From a virus: a stretch of DNA of 22,434 bases. The stretch covers positions 1 through 22,434 of IMG/VR virus record IMGVR_UViG_3300017757_000178, one strand, 5' to 3'. Shown here piece by piece: positions 7,423-16,600 of this stretch. The first letter of the stretch is position 1, and every line of letters begins with the position of its first letter. The notes beneath the pieces were generated by a model. It had not been told where the DNA came from and made no database searches. It saw nothing but the letters and a program-made list of their open reading frames with translations. A program made the position numbers and the translations under genes.

Positions 7423-8931
7423 TCAGTCACTGCAGATGCTGTATCCAGCAGGCCCAATCCGCTTGAGACCTTTCTGACAGTCCAGATGTTGAGCGACCTG
7501 ACCCCCTTGGACCGTAACAGCGCAGTGAGTGTGCCAGCGATCGCACACCGCATCTTCTTTCGTGACGTCCGTTGTATGGACTAGCGCAGGGGTGACACCT
7601 TGAGGAGCCGCGAAAGTCGCGCCCTGGAAGTGGCACGCGTCGATAACTTGCCAAAGGACTGCGGGGACGCATTTCTGGCCCGGCCCGCAACATGCGCCAT
7701 TACAGGGAATGGCACAGGGCTGGTCGCAAGCAGGATCGTAAACGCATTCGCCATTGGGTCCGCAGGTGTGGCAATCCGGGCAATCATTCTCACAATTGCA
7801 ATCGCACTCTTCGCAGTCGGGATCTTCTTGATTTAGCTTGCAAACGCGAATAAACCACGTAATCCCGCCTTGAGACCAAGCGCCGGTCGGGTTGCCTCCG
7901 TCCTCGCATTCGCCATTTTCGCCAGTAGCAGCGAAGAGCTTGCCTGTCACGGTGCAGCTATGACCGTCGGGGCACGTATAGGTCCCATTACAGGGCGTCT
8001 TCTGACTCATGCCATAGCAGGACTCCTCGCACTTGTTGCCAGGGTCCTCCTTCATTGGGTCTTTCTGCGGTGGACAGCTTTGATTGGCGCCGTCAACGCA
8101 GTATTTCTTATAAGTAGCCGCTCGACATGCGGCAGGGCAGGCCAGGCCGTTGTCGTAATAATCCTGAGAGTGAAAGCCTTGGTACTGAGTTCCGCAAGGG
8201 CAGGTGACAAAGCAATTGCAATCGATCGCGCAGACTCCCTGCGCCTTGACACAGCCCCCGCCAGGTCGTGAGCACTCCTGGCAGTCAGGACATCCTGAAT
8301 TCCCTGGGAAACAGAAGCAGTTAGCCCTACCTGTAGCCGGTCGGCACAGGCTGGCGAAACACTCGCTGCATTCGCCGCAGTAGTCGTCGTCATTGCAACC
8401 CGGAGCGACTTCTCCGTGTGACTTAAACCATGAGTCGCAAAAGTCGTTACATTCGCGCCCGTCAGAGTCATCGCATGGCTCACACTGCCGTCGGCCGTCT
8501 TGGCACGTATAGATAGGGTCGCCGCAACAGTTCAGAAGCTCCTCGTCACTGCCATCGCCACAAGTCGGACCCGATTGACAGTTTTTATCCTCACAGTTCC
8601 GGGTCTTATCTGGCGGGTCGTCGGTGCAGGCTGCGTACCCGCTACCTCCTCCTGAGCCGGTGCTCTTTGCCCCCGTGCCTGTGCTGTTGCTTGGGACGCA
8701 TTCGCCGCCCGTACATATATGGTCAGCCCCGCAATCTTCCGCAGTCTGGCAACTCGTGAGCCTTCCCCTTTGTGAGTCACCTTCCTCAAAGGAGTCCAGA
8801 GGCATTTGCCCGAAGGCCCTGCCAAAATTATTATTGAAGTCGTCCTCAGGCCTCAGCCTTTCAGGCTGGAAACCGGTGTTTCGGCCACCTTCTCTCCACC
8901 TCTCGAGCGAGCTGTCGCCGAAGTCGAACAT
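7423..8931 (-). CDS. Cysteine-rich protein (about 60 Cys in 502 residues), probably virion-associated
   Basis: Unrecognised and very unusual. The first 55 residues are Cys-free and acidic (MFDFGDSSLERWREGG...). From about residue 60 the chain becomes a near-continuous series of Cys-rich modules with about 61 cysteines in total, in patterns such as CGADHICTGGECVP, CPDCQECSRPGGGC, CPDGHSC, CDCNCENDCPDCHTCGPNGEC and CNGACCGPGQKCV, resembling EGF-like, knottin-like or metallothionein-like repeats. There is no signal peptide, so any disulfides would have to form in or after release from the cell, or the cysteines bind metal. It lies between the tail-tip genes and the fibres, pointing to a tail or fibre component. 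A copy of the recurring element with one mismatch sits 32 nt before the ATG. The function is unknown. Confidence 0.65.
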   Translation of the reverse strand: MFDFGDSSLERWREGGRNTGFQPERLRPEDDFNNNFGRAFGQMPLDSFEEGDSQRGRLTSCQTAEDCGADHICTGGECVPSNSTGTGAKSTGSGGGSGYAACTDDPPDKTRNCEDKNCQSGPTCGDGSDEELLNCCGDPIYTCQDGRRQCEPCDDSDGRECNDFCDSWFKSHGEVAPGCNDDDYCGECSECFASLCRPATGRANCFCFPGNSGCPDCQECSRPGGGCVKAQGVCAIDCNCFVTCPCGTQYQGFHSQDYYDNGLACPAACRAATYKKYCVDGANQSCPPQKDPMKEDPGNKCEESCYGMSQKTPCNGTYTCPDGHSCTVTGKLFAATGENGECEDGGNPTGAWSQGGITWFIRVCKLNQEDPDCEECDCNCENDCPDCHTCGPNGECVYDPACDQPCAIPCNGACCGPGQKCVPAVLWQVIDACHFQGATFAAPQGVTPALVHTTDVTKEDAVCDRWHTHCAVTVQGGQVAQHLDCQKGLKRIGPAGYSICSD

Positions 8932-8952
8932 TTCTCTCGCACTTAAGACCGC

Positions 8953-9267
8953 CTAGGGTGCCGAGGAAAGGCGAGTTCCAGTCCGCTTCAGTACGGCTTT
9001 CCACTGAAGGGTTCCGTTGATATCCACTGCTACGAATGCCTGAGCGGTCTTAACTCCATACTCGGTCACAAAGAGGATCACAAGCTCTCCCTCGATCGTC
9101 GGGTCTTGACTCTGCGGCTGGTATAGGCCCTCAACCTTGACTAAACGAGTTTGATCTAAAGGGGTAGAAGTTGTCCTGGGATACAACGGGACGATCTCTT
9201 CCCATGCCTTTGTGTAGACGTTCGTAAGTGTGCCCCTGTCCAACCTTTCCCGCGGGTCAGTAGTCAC
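8953..9267 (-). CDS. Small tail-region protein of unknown function (104 residues)
   Basis: Unrecognised 104-residue protein. It starts with GTG whose G is also the last base of the upstream TAG (TAGTG), with a GAGG ribosome binding site seven bases before, so translational coupling to the upstream gene is likely. The sequence (VKVEGLYQPQSQDPTIEGELVILFVTEYGVKTAQAFVAVDINGTLQWKAVLKR) suggests a compact beta-rich fold; there is no membrane segment or Cys. It is the last of three tiny genes in a tight run after the 237-residue structural gene, and precedes the Cys-rich gene by 21 nt. A minor tail or connector role is a guess from position. Confidence 0.6.
   Translation of the reverse strand: MTTDPRERLDRGTLTNVYTKAWEEIVPLYPRTTSTPLDQTRLVKVEGLYQPQSQDPTIEGELVILFVTEYGVKTAQAFVAVDINGTLQWKAVLKRTGTRLSSAP
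8954..8963 (-). promoter_or_regulatory. Recurring element with one mismatch before Cys-rich gene
   Basis: Reads CGGCACCCTA followed by GGCGG on the minus strand, 32 nt before the ATG at 8931. It overlaps the TAG stop and last codons of the 104-residue gene, so its TA is shared with the stop codon. Confidence 0.4.
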
Positions 9268-9479
9268 TAGCCAACCTCGCGCCAGAACAGGCCGCCCGCA
9301 GAAGCTACGAACAGCTCGACCTTGTCGGTGCCGGGGTTGTAATAACCAACCATCTCGCCAGGAGTCCGAGGAGGGTCGTTCGTAGCGTTCAGGTCAGGAC
9401 GAGCAGAAGTCAGGCCTAAGACCATCTTCTGCATGTTCTCGACATCTACCGAAGTAAACGACGCGGAGTTAATAGCCAT
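9267..9479 (-). CDS. Small tail-region protein of unknown function (70 residues)
   Basis: Unrecognised 70-residue protein. It opens MAINSASFTSVDVENMQKMVLGL, an apparent helix, and ends in GYYNPGTDKVELFVASAGGLFWREVG, a beta-hairpin-like stretch with a terminal Trp. No Cys or membrane segment. The ATG lies two bases after the stop of the 87-residue gene, and its TAG overlaps the GTG of the next gene by one base, so all three are probably translated from one message. The short beta-rich tail suggests a virion component. Confidence 0.6.
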   Translation of the reverse strand: MAINSASFTSVDVENMQKMVLGLTSARPDLNATNDPPRTPGEMVGYYNPGTDKVELFVASAGGLFWREVG

Positions 9480-9481
9480 GG

Positions 9482-9745
9482 TTAGAACTTGGAGTAATAA
9501 ACGCCGTTGGCATAGGAGAGCTCGACCTCTGTTCCCTTCGCGGTAGAGACAAAGCCGAGAGGCCTGGTCTTGTACTCCCTGCCCTGGTAGTCGACAATGC
9601 CGACGCCTTGGTCGTTCAACTTGACCCAGTAACCGGTAACACTGCCCTCGAAGTCACCGGCAGGGCGCGACCCTTGCAATCGCTTCTCGAGCTCAATAAC
9701 CCGTGATGATAAGGCGGTGTTTAGAGTGTCAGACAAAAGGTCCAT
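9482..9745 (-). CDS. Small tail-region protein of unknown function (87 residues)
   Basis: Unrecognised 87-residue protein. An N-terminal helix (MDLLSDTLNTALSSRVIELEKRLQG, coiled-coil-like) is followed by a beta-rich domain (GYWVKLNDQGVGIVDYQGREYKTRPLGF...GTEVELSYANGVYYSKF), a layout that suits an oligomerising structural protein. The ATG overlaps the upstream TAA by one base (TAATG), indicating coupling to the 237-residue structural gene. Confidence 0.6.
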   Translation of the reverse strand: MDLLSDTLNTALSSRVIELEKRLQGSRPAGDFEGSVTGYWVKLNDQGVGIVDYQGREYKTRPLGFVSTAKGTEVELSYANGVYYSKF

Positions 9746-10458
9746 TAGTCAGCGAATCCGAAGAGCTTGAAATCCCAATAGAAGGCGGCCTCGTTACCGT
9801 TGTCGAGGGTGACGGTGTTGTCAGTCGGAGCAACGGCGATGATCTGGCCCGCCTCTGTGTTGCTGCTCACCGCGCCGACAAGCATGGTTGCAAGCCCGTC
9901 ACCCGCCGAGATAGCTCCGGCCTGTTCCATGGTGGCCTCGAGAATCGTGACTGAGTCGCCTATTTCGTAGTTGCGACCAAAGCGACTTGGCGAGAATACA
10001 AAAACGTTATTAGCGACAGTGAGGTCGACCGTTAAGCCTGTGCCTGAGCCGTCTGTAGTGGTAGGCAGATCGGTGTAGACACCGTCGACGCCAGTGGTCG
10101 GGTCGGTCGTTGCAGCATCCAGGGCGGCCACGTTTCCTGTACCCCACACCAGAACGGCATGACTGAAGTCGATAGCCGTAGCAGATCCGTCGTGAGCGAA
10201 AATTGTTCCCTTAGTCGCAAGGCCGACGCCGTCGTCGGTGTAGGCGGTTTGATCCTGCCCCTGATAGACGAAGACCTGGCGCTCATACCCTGCAGCCTCG
10301 GCCACTTCAAAGCTAAGGAACGTCGAATCCACAGTCGTTCCTGGGGAGTAGCTGACGCCGGCGGCGTTGACCAGCATCCCCTCGATGTACTTGTTGACGA
10401 ATCGCTGGCTGACCTGTGCCGAGATCTCGTCGGCAGATATCTTTGCGCTAATTGCCAT
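9745..10458 (-). CDS. Probable virion structural protein (237 residues)
   Basis: Start chosen at the ATG giving MAISAKISADEIS; an in-frame upstream ATG at 10533 would reach into the preceding gene and adds an unlikely Cys/His-rich leader. The N-terminal region contains a helix (SQRFVNKYIEGMLVNAAG). The middle is Asp/Thr/Gly-rich, and residues about 135-185 (GSGTGLTVDLTV, then FGRNYEIGDSVTI) form a repeat of the GxGTG...GYxVGDxITI type often found in phage tail and fibre proteins. The extension behind the major tail protein carries the same kind of repeat. It lies 37 nt downstream of the tail-tip gene, with the recurring element 35 nt before this ATG. A tail-tip or baseplate role is likely from position only. 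Confidence 0.65.
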   Translation of the reverse strand: MAISAKISADEISAQVSQRFVNKYIEGMLVNAAGVSYSPGTTVDSTFLSFEVAEAAGYERQVFVYQGQDQTAYTDDGVGLATKGTIFAHDGSATAIDFSHAVLVWGTGNVAALDAATTDPTTGVDGVYTDLPTTTDGSGTGLTVDLTVANNVFVFSPSRFGRNYEIGDSVTILEATMEQAGAISAGDGLATMLVGAVSSNTEAGQIIAVAPTDNTVTLDNGNEAAFYWDFKLFGFAD

Positions 10459-10483
10459 GGGTCGGTCAACTTTTCTGTCGAAG

Positions 10484-10493
10484 TAGTGTTCCG
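10484..10493 (-). promoter_or_regulatory. Recurring CGGAACACTA element before 237-residue structural gene
   Basis: Reads CGGAACACTA on the minus strand. It begins two bases after the TAA of the 774-residue gene and lies 35 nt before the ATG at 10458, which supports that start over the longer one. Confidence 0.5.
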
Positions 10494-10495
10494 GC

Positions 10496-12820
10496 TTATG
10501 GGTTGACGATGTCAGGGAACAACACGTCGTCATCGGTGACGATCAGGGTCTCGTCGACGACTAGCTCTCTACCGCTTGTCATCGGAATAGAGCCATCGTT
10601 CTCCAGGGCAACGAGAGCGCCAGGCTGAGCGATCTTGCCTCGACAGAAGACCACTAGGGTCATCCCTAGGTCAAGTGTTTCAGGGCCTGGAGGTGGCCGC
10701 CTGATGCCATCAGCTCCTGACGGGTTACAGGTCATCCGCATATCGAAGAAGACATCGACCTCGAAGTTAAATCTTTTATTCGTGACGACGTCACCAATGA
10801 CCTCAGGGTCTGGGTCTGCTGGAGGGGTTGGAGCTGTTGGACTGCCTCCTGCCATGTCGGGAGCAGCGTTCCCCACAAGATTGTCTCTGACGTTGACGGT
10901 GCCTGTCATGTCGGCCACCCAGATGCCGTTCATCACAACAACACAGCCGCCCGAATCAGCTCCCCATGAGCAGCTATCGGCCCTGAATGCCATCAGCTTG
11001 TCCGCGACAGGGTCGTAATACCTAAACGGCATGTTCGGCGTCCAGTTCGTTCCGATCTTTTCTCTTAGGGCTTCGCCGATCGTGATGCCTCGAGCGTCTC
11101 CCTCGATGAAACGCGCCAAGTAGTGGCCGTATCTATTGACCGCGATGTTCACTAGCGATCGGTTTGTATAGAGAATCGGGACCGGGGTGTCTTCTTTTTG
11201 AGTAAGAGGGCCGGCGTCGTTGATATACCCGCCTACCTGTCCGTGCATTCGGATAATCGTCTTAGCTGTCTCTACTGATGTAGTTCCAGCGTTTACGGAG
11301 TCAGGACGAACCTCAGCGGTCACGGAGGAGACTGAGCGGCGCTCCTCTCTAGTCTTAATCCCTTTGTAAGCGTCGATTTCTCCGCCAATGCCGCCACCTC
11401 TTGATGTCGTCGAAGTGAAGGTTTTGGTTTTCTGAACATTGGTATTCCCTTCTATCTTGAATCGTCTTTCGACAACTTGATGTTTATATAGTTTTTTCGA
11501 GTATTTGTTTCCGAAGTTGTTCTGGAAGTCCTGGGCGATTCCATTGATAGTCCCTGATCTCCAATCATCAGGCTGTGCAGCCGAAAGCATGGGCCGCCAA
11601 GTGGTCGTAATTGTTTTGACTACCTCAGCAGCTTTTCCGAAGAAGTATTGGGTCTCTTGCCTGCCTAACAGGACCTCATAGGTGCCAAACATCTCGCAAG
11701 GAGAAGGGAGACACTGGTTGGCGTAGGTGACGCCGCAATAAGCGAACTTATCCGCCCAGAATTGAGAGTTAAGCTCAAGGGCTGGCCCGTAGACGTGCGA
11801 GGTCGTCAGCGACGTCTGAGCGGCTGGTCCCTTGTAGTGTGTTTCCCTGATCTCCCTGCGTCTGGCTGGGATGTACTGAGGGACCTTCTTTGTCTCGTAG
11901 CCCAGCGAGCAAGGCGCCGGGACTTGAATCGTGACCTCCTGGCCAGGGACTGGGATGGTGATCGCCGGAGAATAAGTGGGAGGTGTTGGAGCGTTACCGC
12001 ACCCGGTGCTAGGAATCGATGGCCCTCTTTCGGCAGGGATCGTGATCGTTCCGCCGCTGACGATTGTCTTCATGTCAACGGTTGCGCCCTTGATCCGCTC
12101 AAACACCGTGGCCGGATATTTGATGAAGTAGTCAGACTCTGTTGTCACAGTGTCCACCCTTCCCTTCTCGTCCGACGCCACCTCGTCGACGGGGTACTGG
12201 TAGCTGAGTTCGATTTTGTCCGGTATCGGAGCAGTCGCGGCTAACGGATTGACAGCCAGGGCCGTCACGCCTCGGACGGAAACAAACTTGCCGGCTGAAT
12301 ACGAGCCATAGTCATCACCTCCGAAGAAGAAGTCCTCCTGAATTGTCCCGGCACTATCTTGGTAGATAAACTTTCCCGAGGTAGCAAGACTTGATGCAAC
12401 CCCTTCGAAAGTTTTTGACGTTTCATCCAAAGGAACAGACGTATAAGGCAAAACCTTTGAATCATCATCAAGCAATTTTGCGATAACAAGATCACAGCCA
12501 ACATCGATAGCTAGCGATTCAGATTCCGGGCTGTACGAGGCGCTTATGACATTAAGTCGGCCGCGAGGATGAAACGAAGTCGTACCACTTGGATAGGTAA
12601 CTTTGAATTCAATTGCGGTGCCGCGCCTAAAATTGATGCGCTGATAATCTTCGAATTGATTGGCAGCAATCGACCCAAGAGCGATCGTTCCAGTTGTAGT
12701 TATGATCCCGTTTCGATACGATGACGTGTCCGAAACTTGAAAGGATTGCAGGTTGTCGATGTATTCGACCGTTCCGATCTTGAGGCTTGCGGGACGGGCT
12801 GAGTTGATTAAATAGCTCAT
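10496..12820 (-). CDS. Large tail-tip / baseplate hub candidate (774 residues)
   Basis: A 774-residue protein in the place where siphoviruses encode the distal tail and tail-associated hub proteins, two genes after the tape measure. The first 120 residues (SLKIGTVEYIDNLQSFQVSDTSSYRNGIITTTGTI, then FRRGTAIEFKVTYP) look like hub-type beta domains. A Pro-rich stretch lies near 280-310, several TTT/TSTTSRGGG low-complexity segments near 400-490, and a Pro-rich linker (TAPTPPADPDPE) near 660. Seven or more cysteines are scattered in pairs. The C-terminus is beta-rich (GRELVVDETLIVTDDDVLFPDIVNP). The ATG is three bases after the stop of the upstream small gene. No lysozyme or peptidase motif was recognised. 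A baseplate role is inferred from order and length. Confidence 0.65.
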   Translation of the reverse strand: MSYLINSARPASLKIGTVEYIDNLQSFQVSDTSSYRNGIITTTGTIALGSIAANQFEDYQRINFRRGTAIEFKVTYPSGTTSFHPRGRLNVISASYSPESESLAIDVGCDLVIAKLLDDDSKVLPYTSVPLDETSKTFEGVASSLATSGKFIYQDSAGTIQEDFFFGGDDYGSYSAGKFVSVRGVTALAVNPLAATAPIPDKIELSYQYPVDEVASDEKGRVDTVTTESDYFIKYPATVFERIKGATVDMKTIVSGGTITIPAERGPSIPSTGCGNAPTPPTYSPAITIPVPGQEVTIQVPAPCSLGYETKKVPQYIPARRREIRETHYKGPAAQTSLTTSHVYGPALELNSQFWADKFAYCGVTYANQCLPSPCEMFGTYEVLLGRQETQYFFGKAAEVVKTITTTWRPMLSAAQPDDWRSGTINGIAQDFQNNFGNKYSKKLYKHQVVERRFKIEGNTNVQKTKTFTSTTSRGGGIGGEIDAYKGIKTREERRSVSSVTAEVRPDSVNAGTTSVETAKTIIRMHGQVGGYINDAGPLTQKEDTPVPILYTNRSLVNIAVNRYGHYLARFIEGDARGITIGEALREKIGTNWTPNMPFRYYDPVADKLMAFRADSCSWGADSGGCVVVMNGIWVADMTGTVNVRDNLVGNAAPDMAGGSPTAPTPPADPDPEVIGDVVTNKRFNFEVDVFFDMRMTCNPSGADGIRRPPPGPETLDLGMTLVVFCRGKIAQPGALVALENDGSIPMTSGRELVVDETLIVTDDDVLFPDIVNP

Positions 12821-12823
12821 CGT

Positions 12824-13222
12824 TTAAACTTCAGCCAGTCCGAAGGAAACAGTAAAATTAAGAGGCCCAGTTCTGATATAAGAAGGGGGAGTCGAGAAGA
12901 TCGCGCTCGTCGTCAACGAATTAAATAACGTCTCGTCAGTGATGCCCACCGCTGCCGCTAGCCCCGCGGCCCGGTCTGCGTCCCAAGCCTTGAACATGTC
13001 GTCGAGGTCTTTCGCTTGGTCTTCAGACAAGAGCCCAGAGATTGCCCAGATAAATTTCTGGCGACTTGGTTGCCCTGTGATCAGTTGCTGCCCTGATACG
13101 CCGCGCTCAAACTGCGCCGACTGCTCGTAGGCCCTCGCAACCTCTCCGCCCGAAAATAGGTCAATCACGACGTTATAAGAGACACCGCCTTGAGGCGCGT
13201 AGGCCACACCGATCGAGGACAT
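12824..13222 (-). CDS. Minor tail protein, possible distal-tail-like (132 residues)
   Basis: Start taken at the ATG giving MSSIGVAYAPQGG; a longer in-frame start at 13369 would overlap the upstream gene with an Arg-rich, unlikely leader. The sequence has a beta-rich N-terminus (VSYNVVIDLFSGG), then FIWAISGLLSEDQAKDLDDMFKAWDADRAAGLAAAVGITDE and a final TSAIFSTPPSYIRTGPLNFTVSFGLAEV. The W-x-x-SGLL...LDxMFxxWD...PPxY...L-x-V pattern resembles small phage tail-tip proteins that connect tube and hub. It follows the tape measure after one small gene and precedes the large hub candidate. The recurring element lies 31 nt before the ATG. Confidence 0.6.
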   Translation of the reverse strand: MSSIGVAYAPQGGVSYNVVIDLFSGGEVARAYEQSAQFERGVSGQQLITGQPSRQKFIWAISGLLSEDQAKDLDDMFKAWDADRAAGLAAAVGITDETLFNSLTTSAIFSTPPSYIRTGPLNFTVSFGLAEV

Positions 13223-13242
13223 AAAGAGGCGAGCTGCTGCCC

Positions 13243-13593
13243 CTAGAGTTCCGAGGTCTTGCCCTTCGCATACGCGACATAAGGGTCGCTGCTGCCGATC
13301 GGAACGTTGGTCTTCCCTGCGATAACCCGCCTGCGGAACTCCCGATCCGCCTCGATTAGAAGGAGCCAAACTTCGTCGAACTGAGCCTTAGCCAAGAGAG
13401 CTACATCCTCTGAATATTCGTCACTAGCGACACACGCCAGCCCGTAGGAGTAGGCCAACGACGCCCTGAGCTCATCCAGACTTTGCTCATCGAGCGGTAG
13501 ATCTGACACACCCGGACCACCGCCAGGGTTCGCCCTGCGAGCATCCTGCAGCATCTGCAGCGATGCCTCTGGACTCGACGAAAAATCGAACAT
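13243..13593 (-). CDS. Small protein downstream of tape measure (116 residues), unknown
   Basis: Start taken at the ATG giving MFDFSSSPEASLQML; the in-frame GTG at 13608 lies inside the terminator-like hairpin. The protein has a Gly/Pro-rich segment (NPGGGPGVSDLP) and then is mostly helical (LDELRASLAYSYGLACVASDEYSEDVALLAKAQFDEVWLLLIEADREFRRRVI). No domain is recognised. Position next to the tape measure suggests a tail-tip or chaperone-like protein. Its last codons contain a copy of the recurring element that serves the next gene. The ATG abuts the U tract of the hairpin, so a transcript ended there would exclude this gene. Confidence 0.6.
   Translation of the reverse strand: MFDFSSSPEASLQMLQDARRANPGGGPGVSDLPLDEQSLDELRASLAYSYGLACVASDEYSEDVALLAKAQFDEVWLLLIEADREFRRRVIAGKTNVPIGSSDPYVAYAKGKTSEL
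13244..13253 (-). promoter_or_regulatory. Recurring CGGAACTCTA element before 132-residue tail gene
   Basis: Reads CGGAACTCTA followed by GGGGC on the minus strand, 31 nt before the ATG at 13222. It overlaps the last codons and the TAG stop of the 116-residue gene, so the stop and element share bases. The following GGGGC can pair with GCCTC just before the ATG. Confidence 0.5.
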
Positions 13594-13594
13594 T

Positions 13595-13617
13595 AAAAAA
13601 GGGGCCACGCGACCCCT
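13595..13617 (-). terminator. Intrinsic terminator-like hairpin after tape measure gene
   Basis: On the minus strand, arms AGGGGTC and GGCCCCT pair around a GCGT loop with one G-T wobble, followed by six T. It lies 12-34 nt after the tape measure stop, and its T run ends two bases before the ATG of the next gene. Structure and U tract fit a Rho-independent terminator or an attenuator with partial read-through. Confidence 0.65.
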
Positions 13618-13627
13618 CAGCTTTCCG
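13618..13627 (-). promoter_or_regulatory. Degenerate recurring element downstream of tape measure
   Basis: Reads CGGAAAGCTG followed by AGGGG on the minus strand. It starts one base after the tape measure TAA and lies 34 nt before the ATG at 13593, upstream of the terminator-like hairpin. Confidence 0.35.
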
Positions 13628-13628
13628 A

Positions 13629-16600
13629 TTAGCGCAGACGCCTGCGTTTAATTTTGGTCAGCTCGACCATCATGTCTGAGGCGGCTCTCGTTGTATTAGC
13701 AGACTGGATCGTGACGTTGTTGGTGATGTTGTCTCCACCTGTAGCTCTCGCGATTGCTCTCAACAGGTTGCGCGTCTCGCTACCGCTTGCGTTCTGAGCT
13801 GCTGCGCCACCTGCCGGGTCAATCGCTGCCCCTATGGCTACCGGTGAGCCTGCGGACGGCAGGCCTAGCTTTTCGGTCTGAGCCGCGTTGATGACGGTGC
13901 CGCTGGATGGCGCTTTCCACCGACCGAACGCAGGAGCATCGATAAGGCTGAGTTTGCCGGTCGATGACCTGAAAGCTTCTTGCCCAAGCTCGTTCACCGT
14001 GTAGGTCTGGCCAGCCGACACAGGGCCACCCGTCCACACCCCTTTCGGTTTGCCGCCGTTTGCCGCTGCTGCTGCTGCTGCTGCTTTCGCTGCTGCCTCG
14101 ACCCTTCGGAGTTCCGAGATCGCATTGTTTGCGTAGGTGCCCCAGGCGGTCTCACCTTCTCTGATGATCACGTCGGTGGTATTCCCTACCGCTTCATTGA
14201 ACTGCGAGAGCAGATCGTTCTTTCTAGTGTTGTATGCCTCTTCGGCCTTGGTCTTCTCTGCGGCTGCATCCTTTTCGAGCTTGTCGATCTTGTCGATTAG
14301 CACTTTCGTTGCGTCGGCAGTGGCTTTCTTGTCGTCACGTTTCTGCTGCTCGAGCCTCTTGATCTCATCCTCGTTGTCGCGCTTGATCTGCTGCATGTCT
14401 TCCTCGAGCTGCTGCTCGGCCGCTTTGCCGTCAGCCTTGGCTTGTGCGATGTCAGCCTCGGCAGTTTTCTCCTTCGCCGCTGCGTCCTCCTTCACCTGGT
14501 CAATCTCGCCCTGGAGCTTCTTCTGCAGATCCGCTTGGTCCTTAGCTCTCCGCGACATTTCATCGTCGTGTGCGATCTCCTTCAGCCGTATCTCCTCTTC
14601 TTTTGCTTCGCGCTTTGCGTCAAGAGTCGCCAGCTCTTCCGCCTTCTGCTTTTCAAGTATGGCGGCTGCAGCGTCTGCATCCATGCGCTGAAGCGCTGCC
14701 TGTGCGCGGAGGCCTTCCTCTCCTCCCAGCTTGACCTGCTGCTGAAGCTTGAACTTATCCAGGGCCGCTAACTGCTTCTCGGCCGGTGTCAATTCGCGAA
14801 GAGCATCAAGCGCCGCGTCGTAACGACTCTCGACCGCTTCCTTCTGCTTGTCGATAGCCCTGAGCTGTTCGTCCAGGTTTCTCATCACCCTGGAGTGGGC
14901 CGCATTGGCTGCGTCGACCTCTTTGTTGTAGCGACTAGCCACGGCCTGCTTAGCCGTCTCCATGTTGCGGATGAGCTGGTCTGAGTTGCTCTTCTGCTTT
15001 GCGGCGACTTTCTCAAGACTTGAGACCCTGGCGTCGGTGCTCTGCTTGATGGCGGCCTTCTGATCCTCTGCTGACCTGCTCGCCGCGTCTCCGATTTCTT
15101 TAATTGCCCTGATCTCGTCGTCCTTACCGGCCTGGAAAACCTTCGAGGCATCCTTGAGCGAGGCGATGTCGTCCTTAATCGCGCCCACTTCAGCCTTGAG
15201 GCCTTCCTCTAGTTTTTTCTTGAAGTTATTAAAAGCCTCTCCCATCGCTTTCACCTGTGCCTTGAATGCCGCCGACCCTTTCTTGATCTCGGCCTCAAGT
15301 TCTTCCGTGGACATTTCGCTCATTTCTACGTTGAGCGCCTTTGCGGCACCTGTAGTTTCGACGTACTTGTCCTTTAGTGCGCCGAGCATCTGACTGCTGA
15401 GGCCTAAGCCTTTGATCAACTGGTCGAAGACCTGAAGCTGCTGCTTCTCTGCGTCTGTCATGTCGTCGATGCCGCCTGATGCTTCGATTAAGGCTTCGCG
15501 CTGTTTCTTTAGCGTTTGAACCGAAGCGCTAACGACATTTTTAACGTCCCCTTCGATCTTTTTGAGCTGGGCCATTTTTTCAGCTCGCTCTGCAGGGGAG
15601 GCATCCTTCAGAGAAAGCGCGACCTCCTTGTACTTAGCGACTAGCTGATCAGTTCCCTCTGTGACGGCGCCGAATTCCTTGAGAAGGGCGACAGTGCCGT
15701 GCTGTAGCTGCCCTTCTTCTGCAGTCGTCAATCCCAGCCCTTTACGGAGGCCTTCGAGGCTTGCGTCGAAGTGGCCCACGCGCTCGACTGTGGTCTCCCA
15801 TTCTTTGTCTAGCTTCACTAACTCTGTATTGGCACCTTCAGCAGCGATGCCCTGCTCGTTGAGTGCATCGGCCAGGCTTTTATGAATTGGCTCCGCCGTC
15901 TCACCAACTGCGTTGGCTTGCTTGTGGACGTTGTTGTAGGTGTTCCATGCAGCGGCTACCGCCCCGATAGCTATCCCCAGCCCAATAAGAGAGGCGTTAG
16001 CTAAAAGAAACTTAGCCATAGCGACGGTGGCTTTTCCTGCTGCGGCTCCCGCGGCGGCCAATCCAGAGGCGATGCTTGCGAGGATCGCCTTCATGCTCAG
16101 CCCCTTCATGGCCAGGAGCGCGGCGTTGTATTTGTTCTGGGCGAAGGTTGCGATTTCCTTGATGGTGATGGTCTTGGCTAGTGCAGCCTTGAGGCCGACA
16201 AGGGCGGCACCCGCACCCTTGATGGCGCCAACAAGCATCCCGGACATAGTGGTTCCCAATGCCGCCATCTGAGCCCCGACCCCGGCGGCTGCGGCGCCAA
16301 TCCCTGCAAATAATCCACCTGCAGCGGCTGCTTTAAATAGGACGAACCCAGCGGCGGCTATAGCTGCAGCGCCGCCAACAGCAGTAAGGGCTATCACCAG
16401 ATTTTGCAGCGGCCCAGGCAGCGAATTGAACGCATTGAGGATCCCTGTCAGGGCATCGATTAAAGGCTTGAGGAAGCCCTCGAGGAACTTGCCCACGGTT
16501 GCGGATGCTGCGTCAAAGGCTGACGCCAGGAGTGTCAGAGAACCCGCGATTCCCGAGAGGTTGGCTTTTGATGTTTCGGCGGCGGTGCCGGTCGCGTTAT

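Noticed and set aside
9007-9016. CGGAACCCTT inside the 104-residue gene
   Set aside because: Lies within coding sequence with no start codon about 30 nt downstream; treated as a chance match, like CGGAACC near 18264-18272 and CGGAAC near 11049 and 12774.
14056-14097. GCT trinucleotide repeat in the tape measure gene
   Set aside because: It encodes an alanine run in a linker and does not need a special explanation, though it may vary in length.
14137-14691. Long plus-strand frame opposite the tape measure (also others at 15154-15393 and 16426-16812)
   Set aside because: Low-complexity Ser/Cys/Phe-rich composition, as expected from the reverse strand of an Ala/Lys/Glu-rich coiled-coil gene; no start signal.
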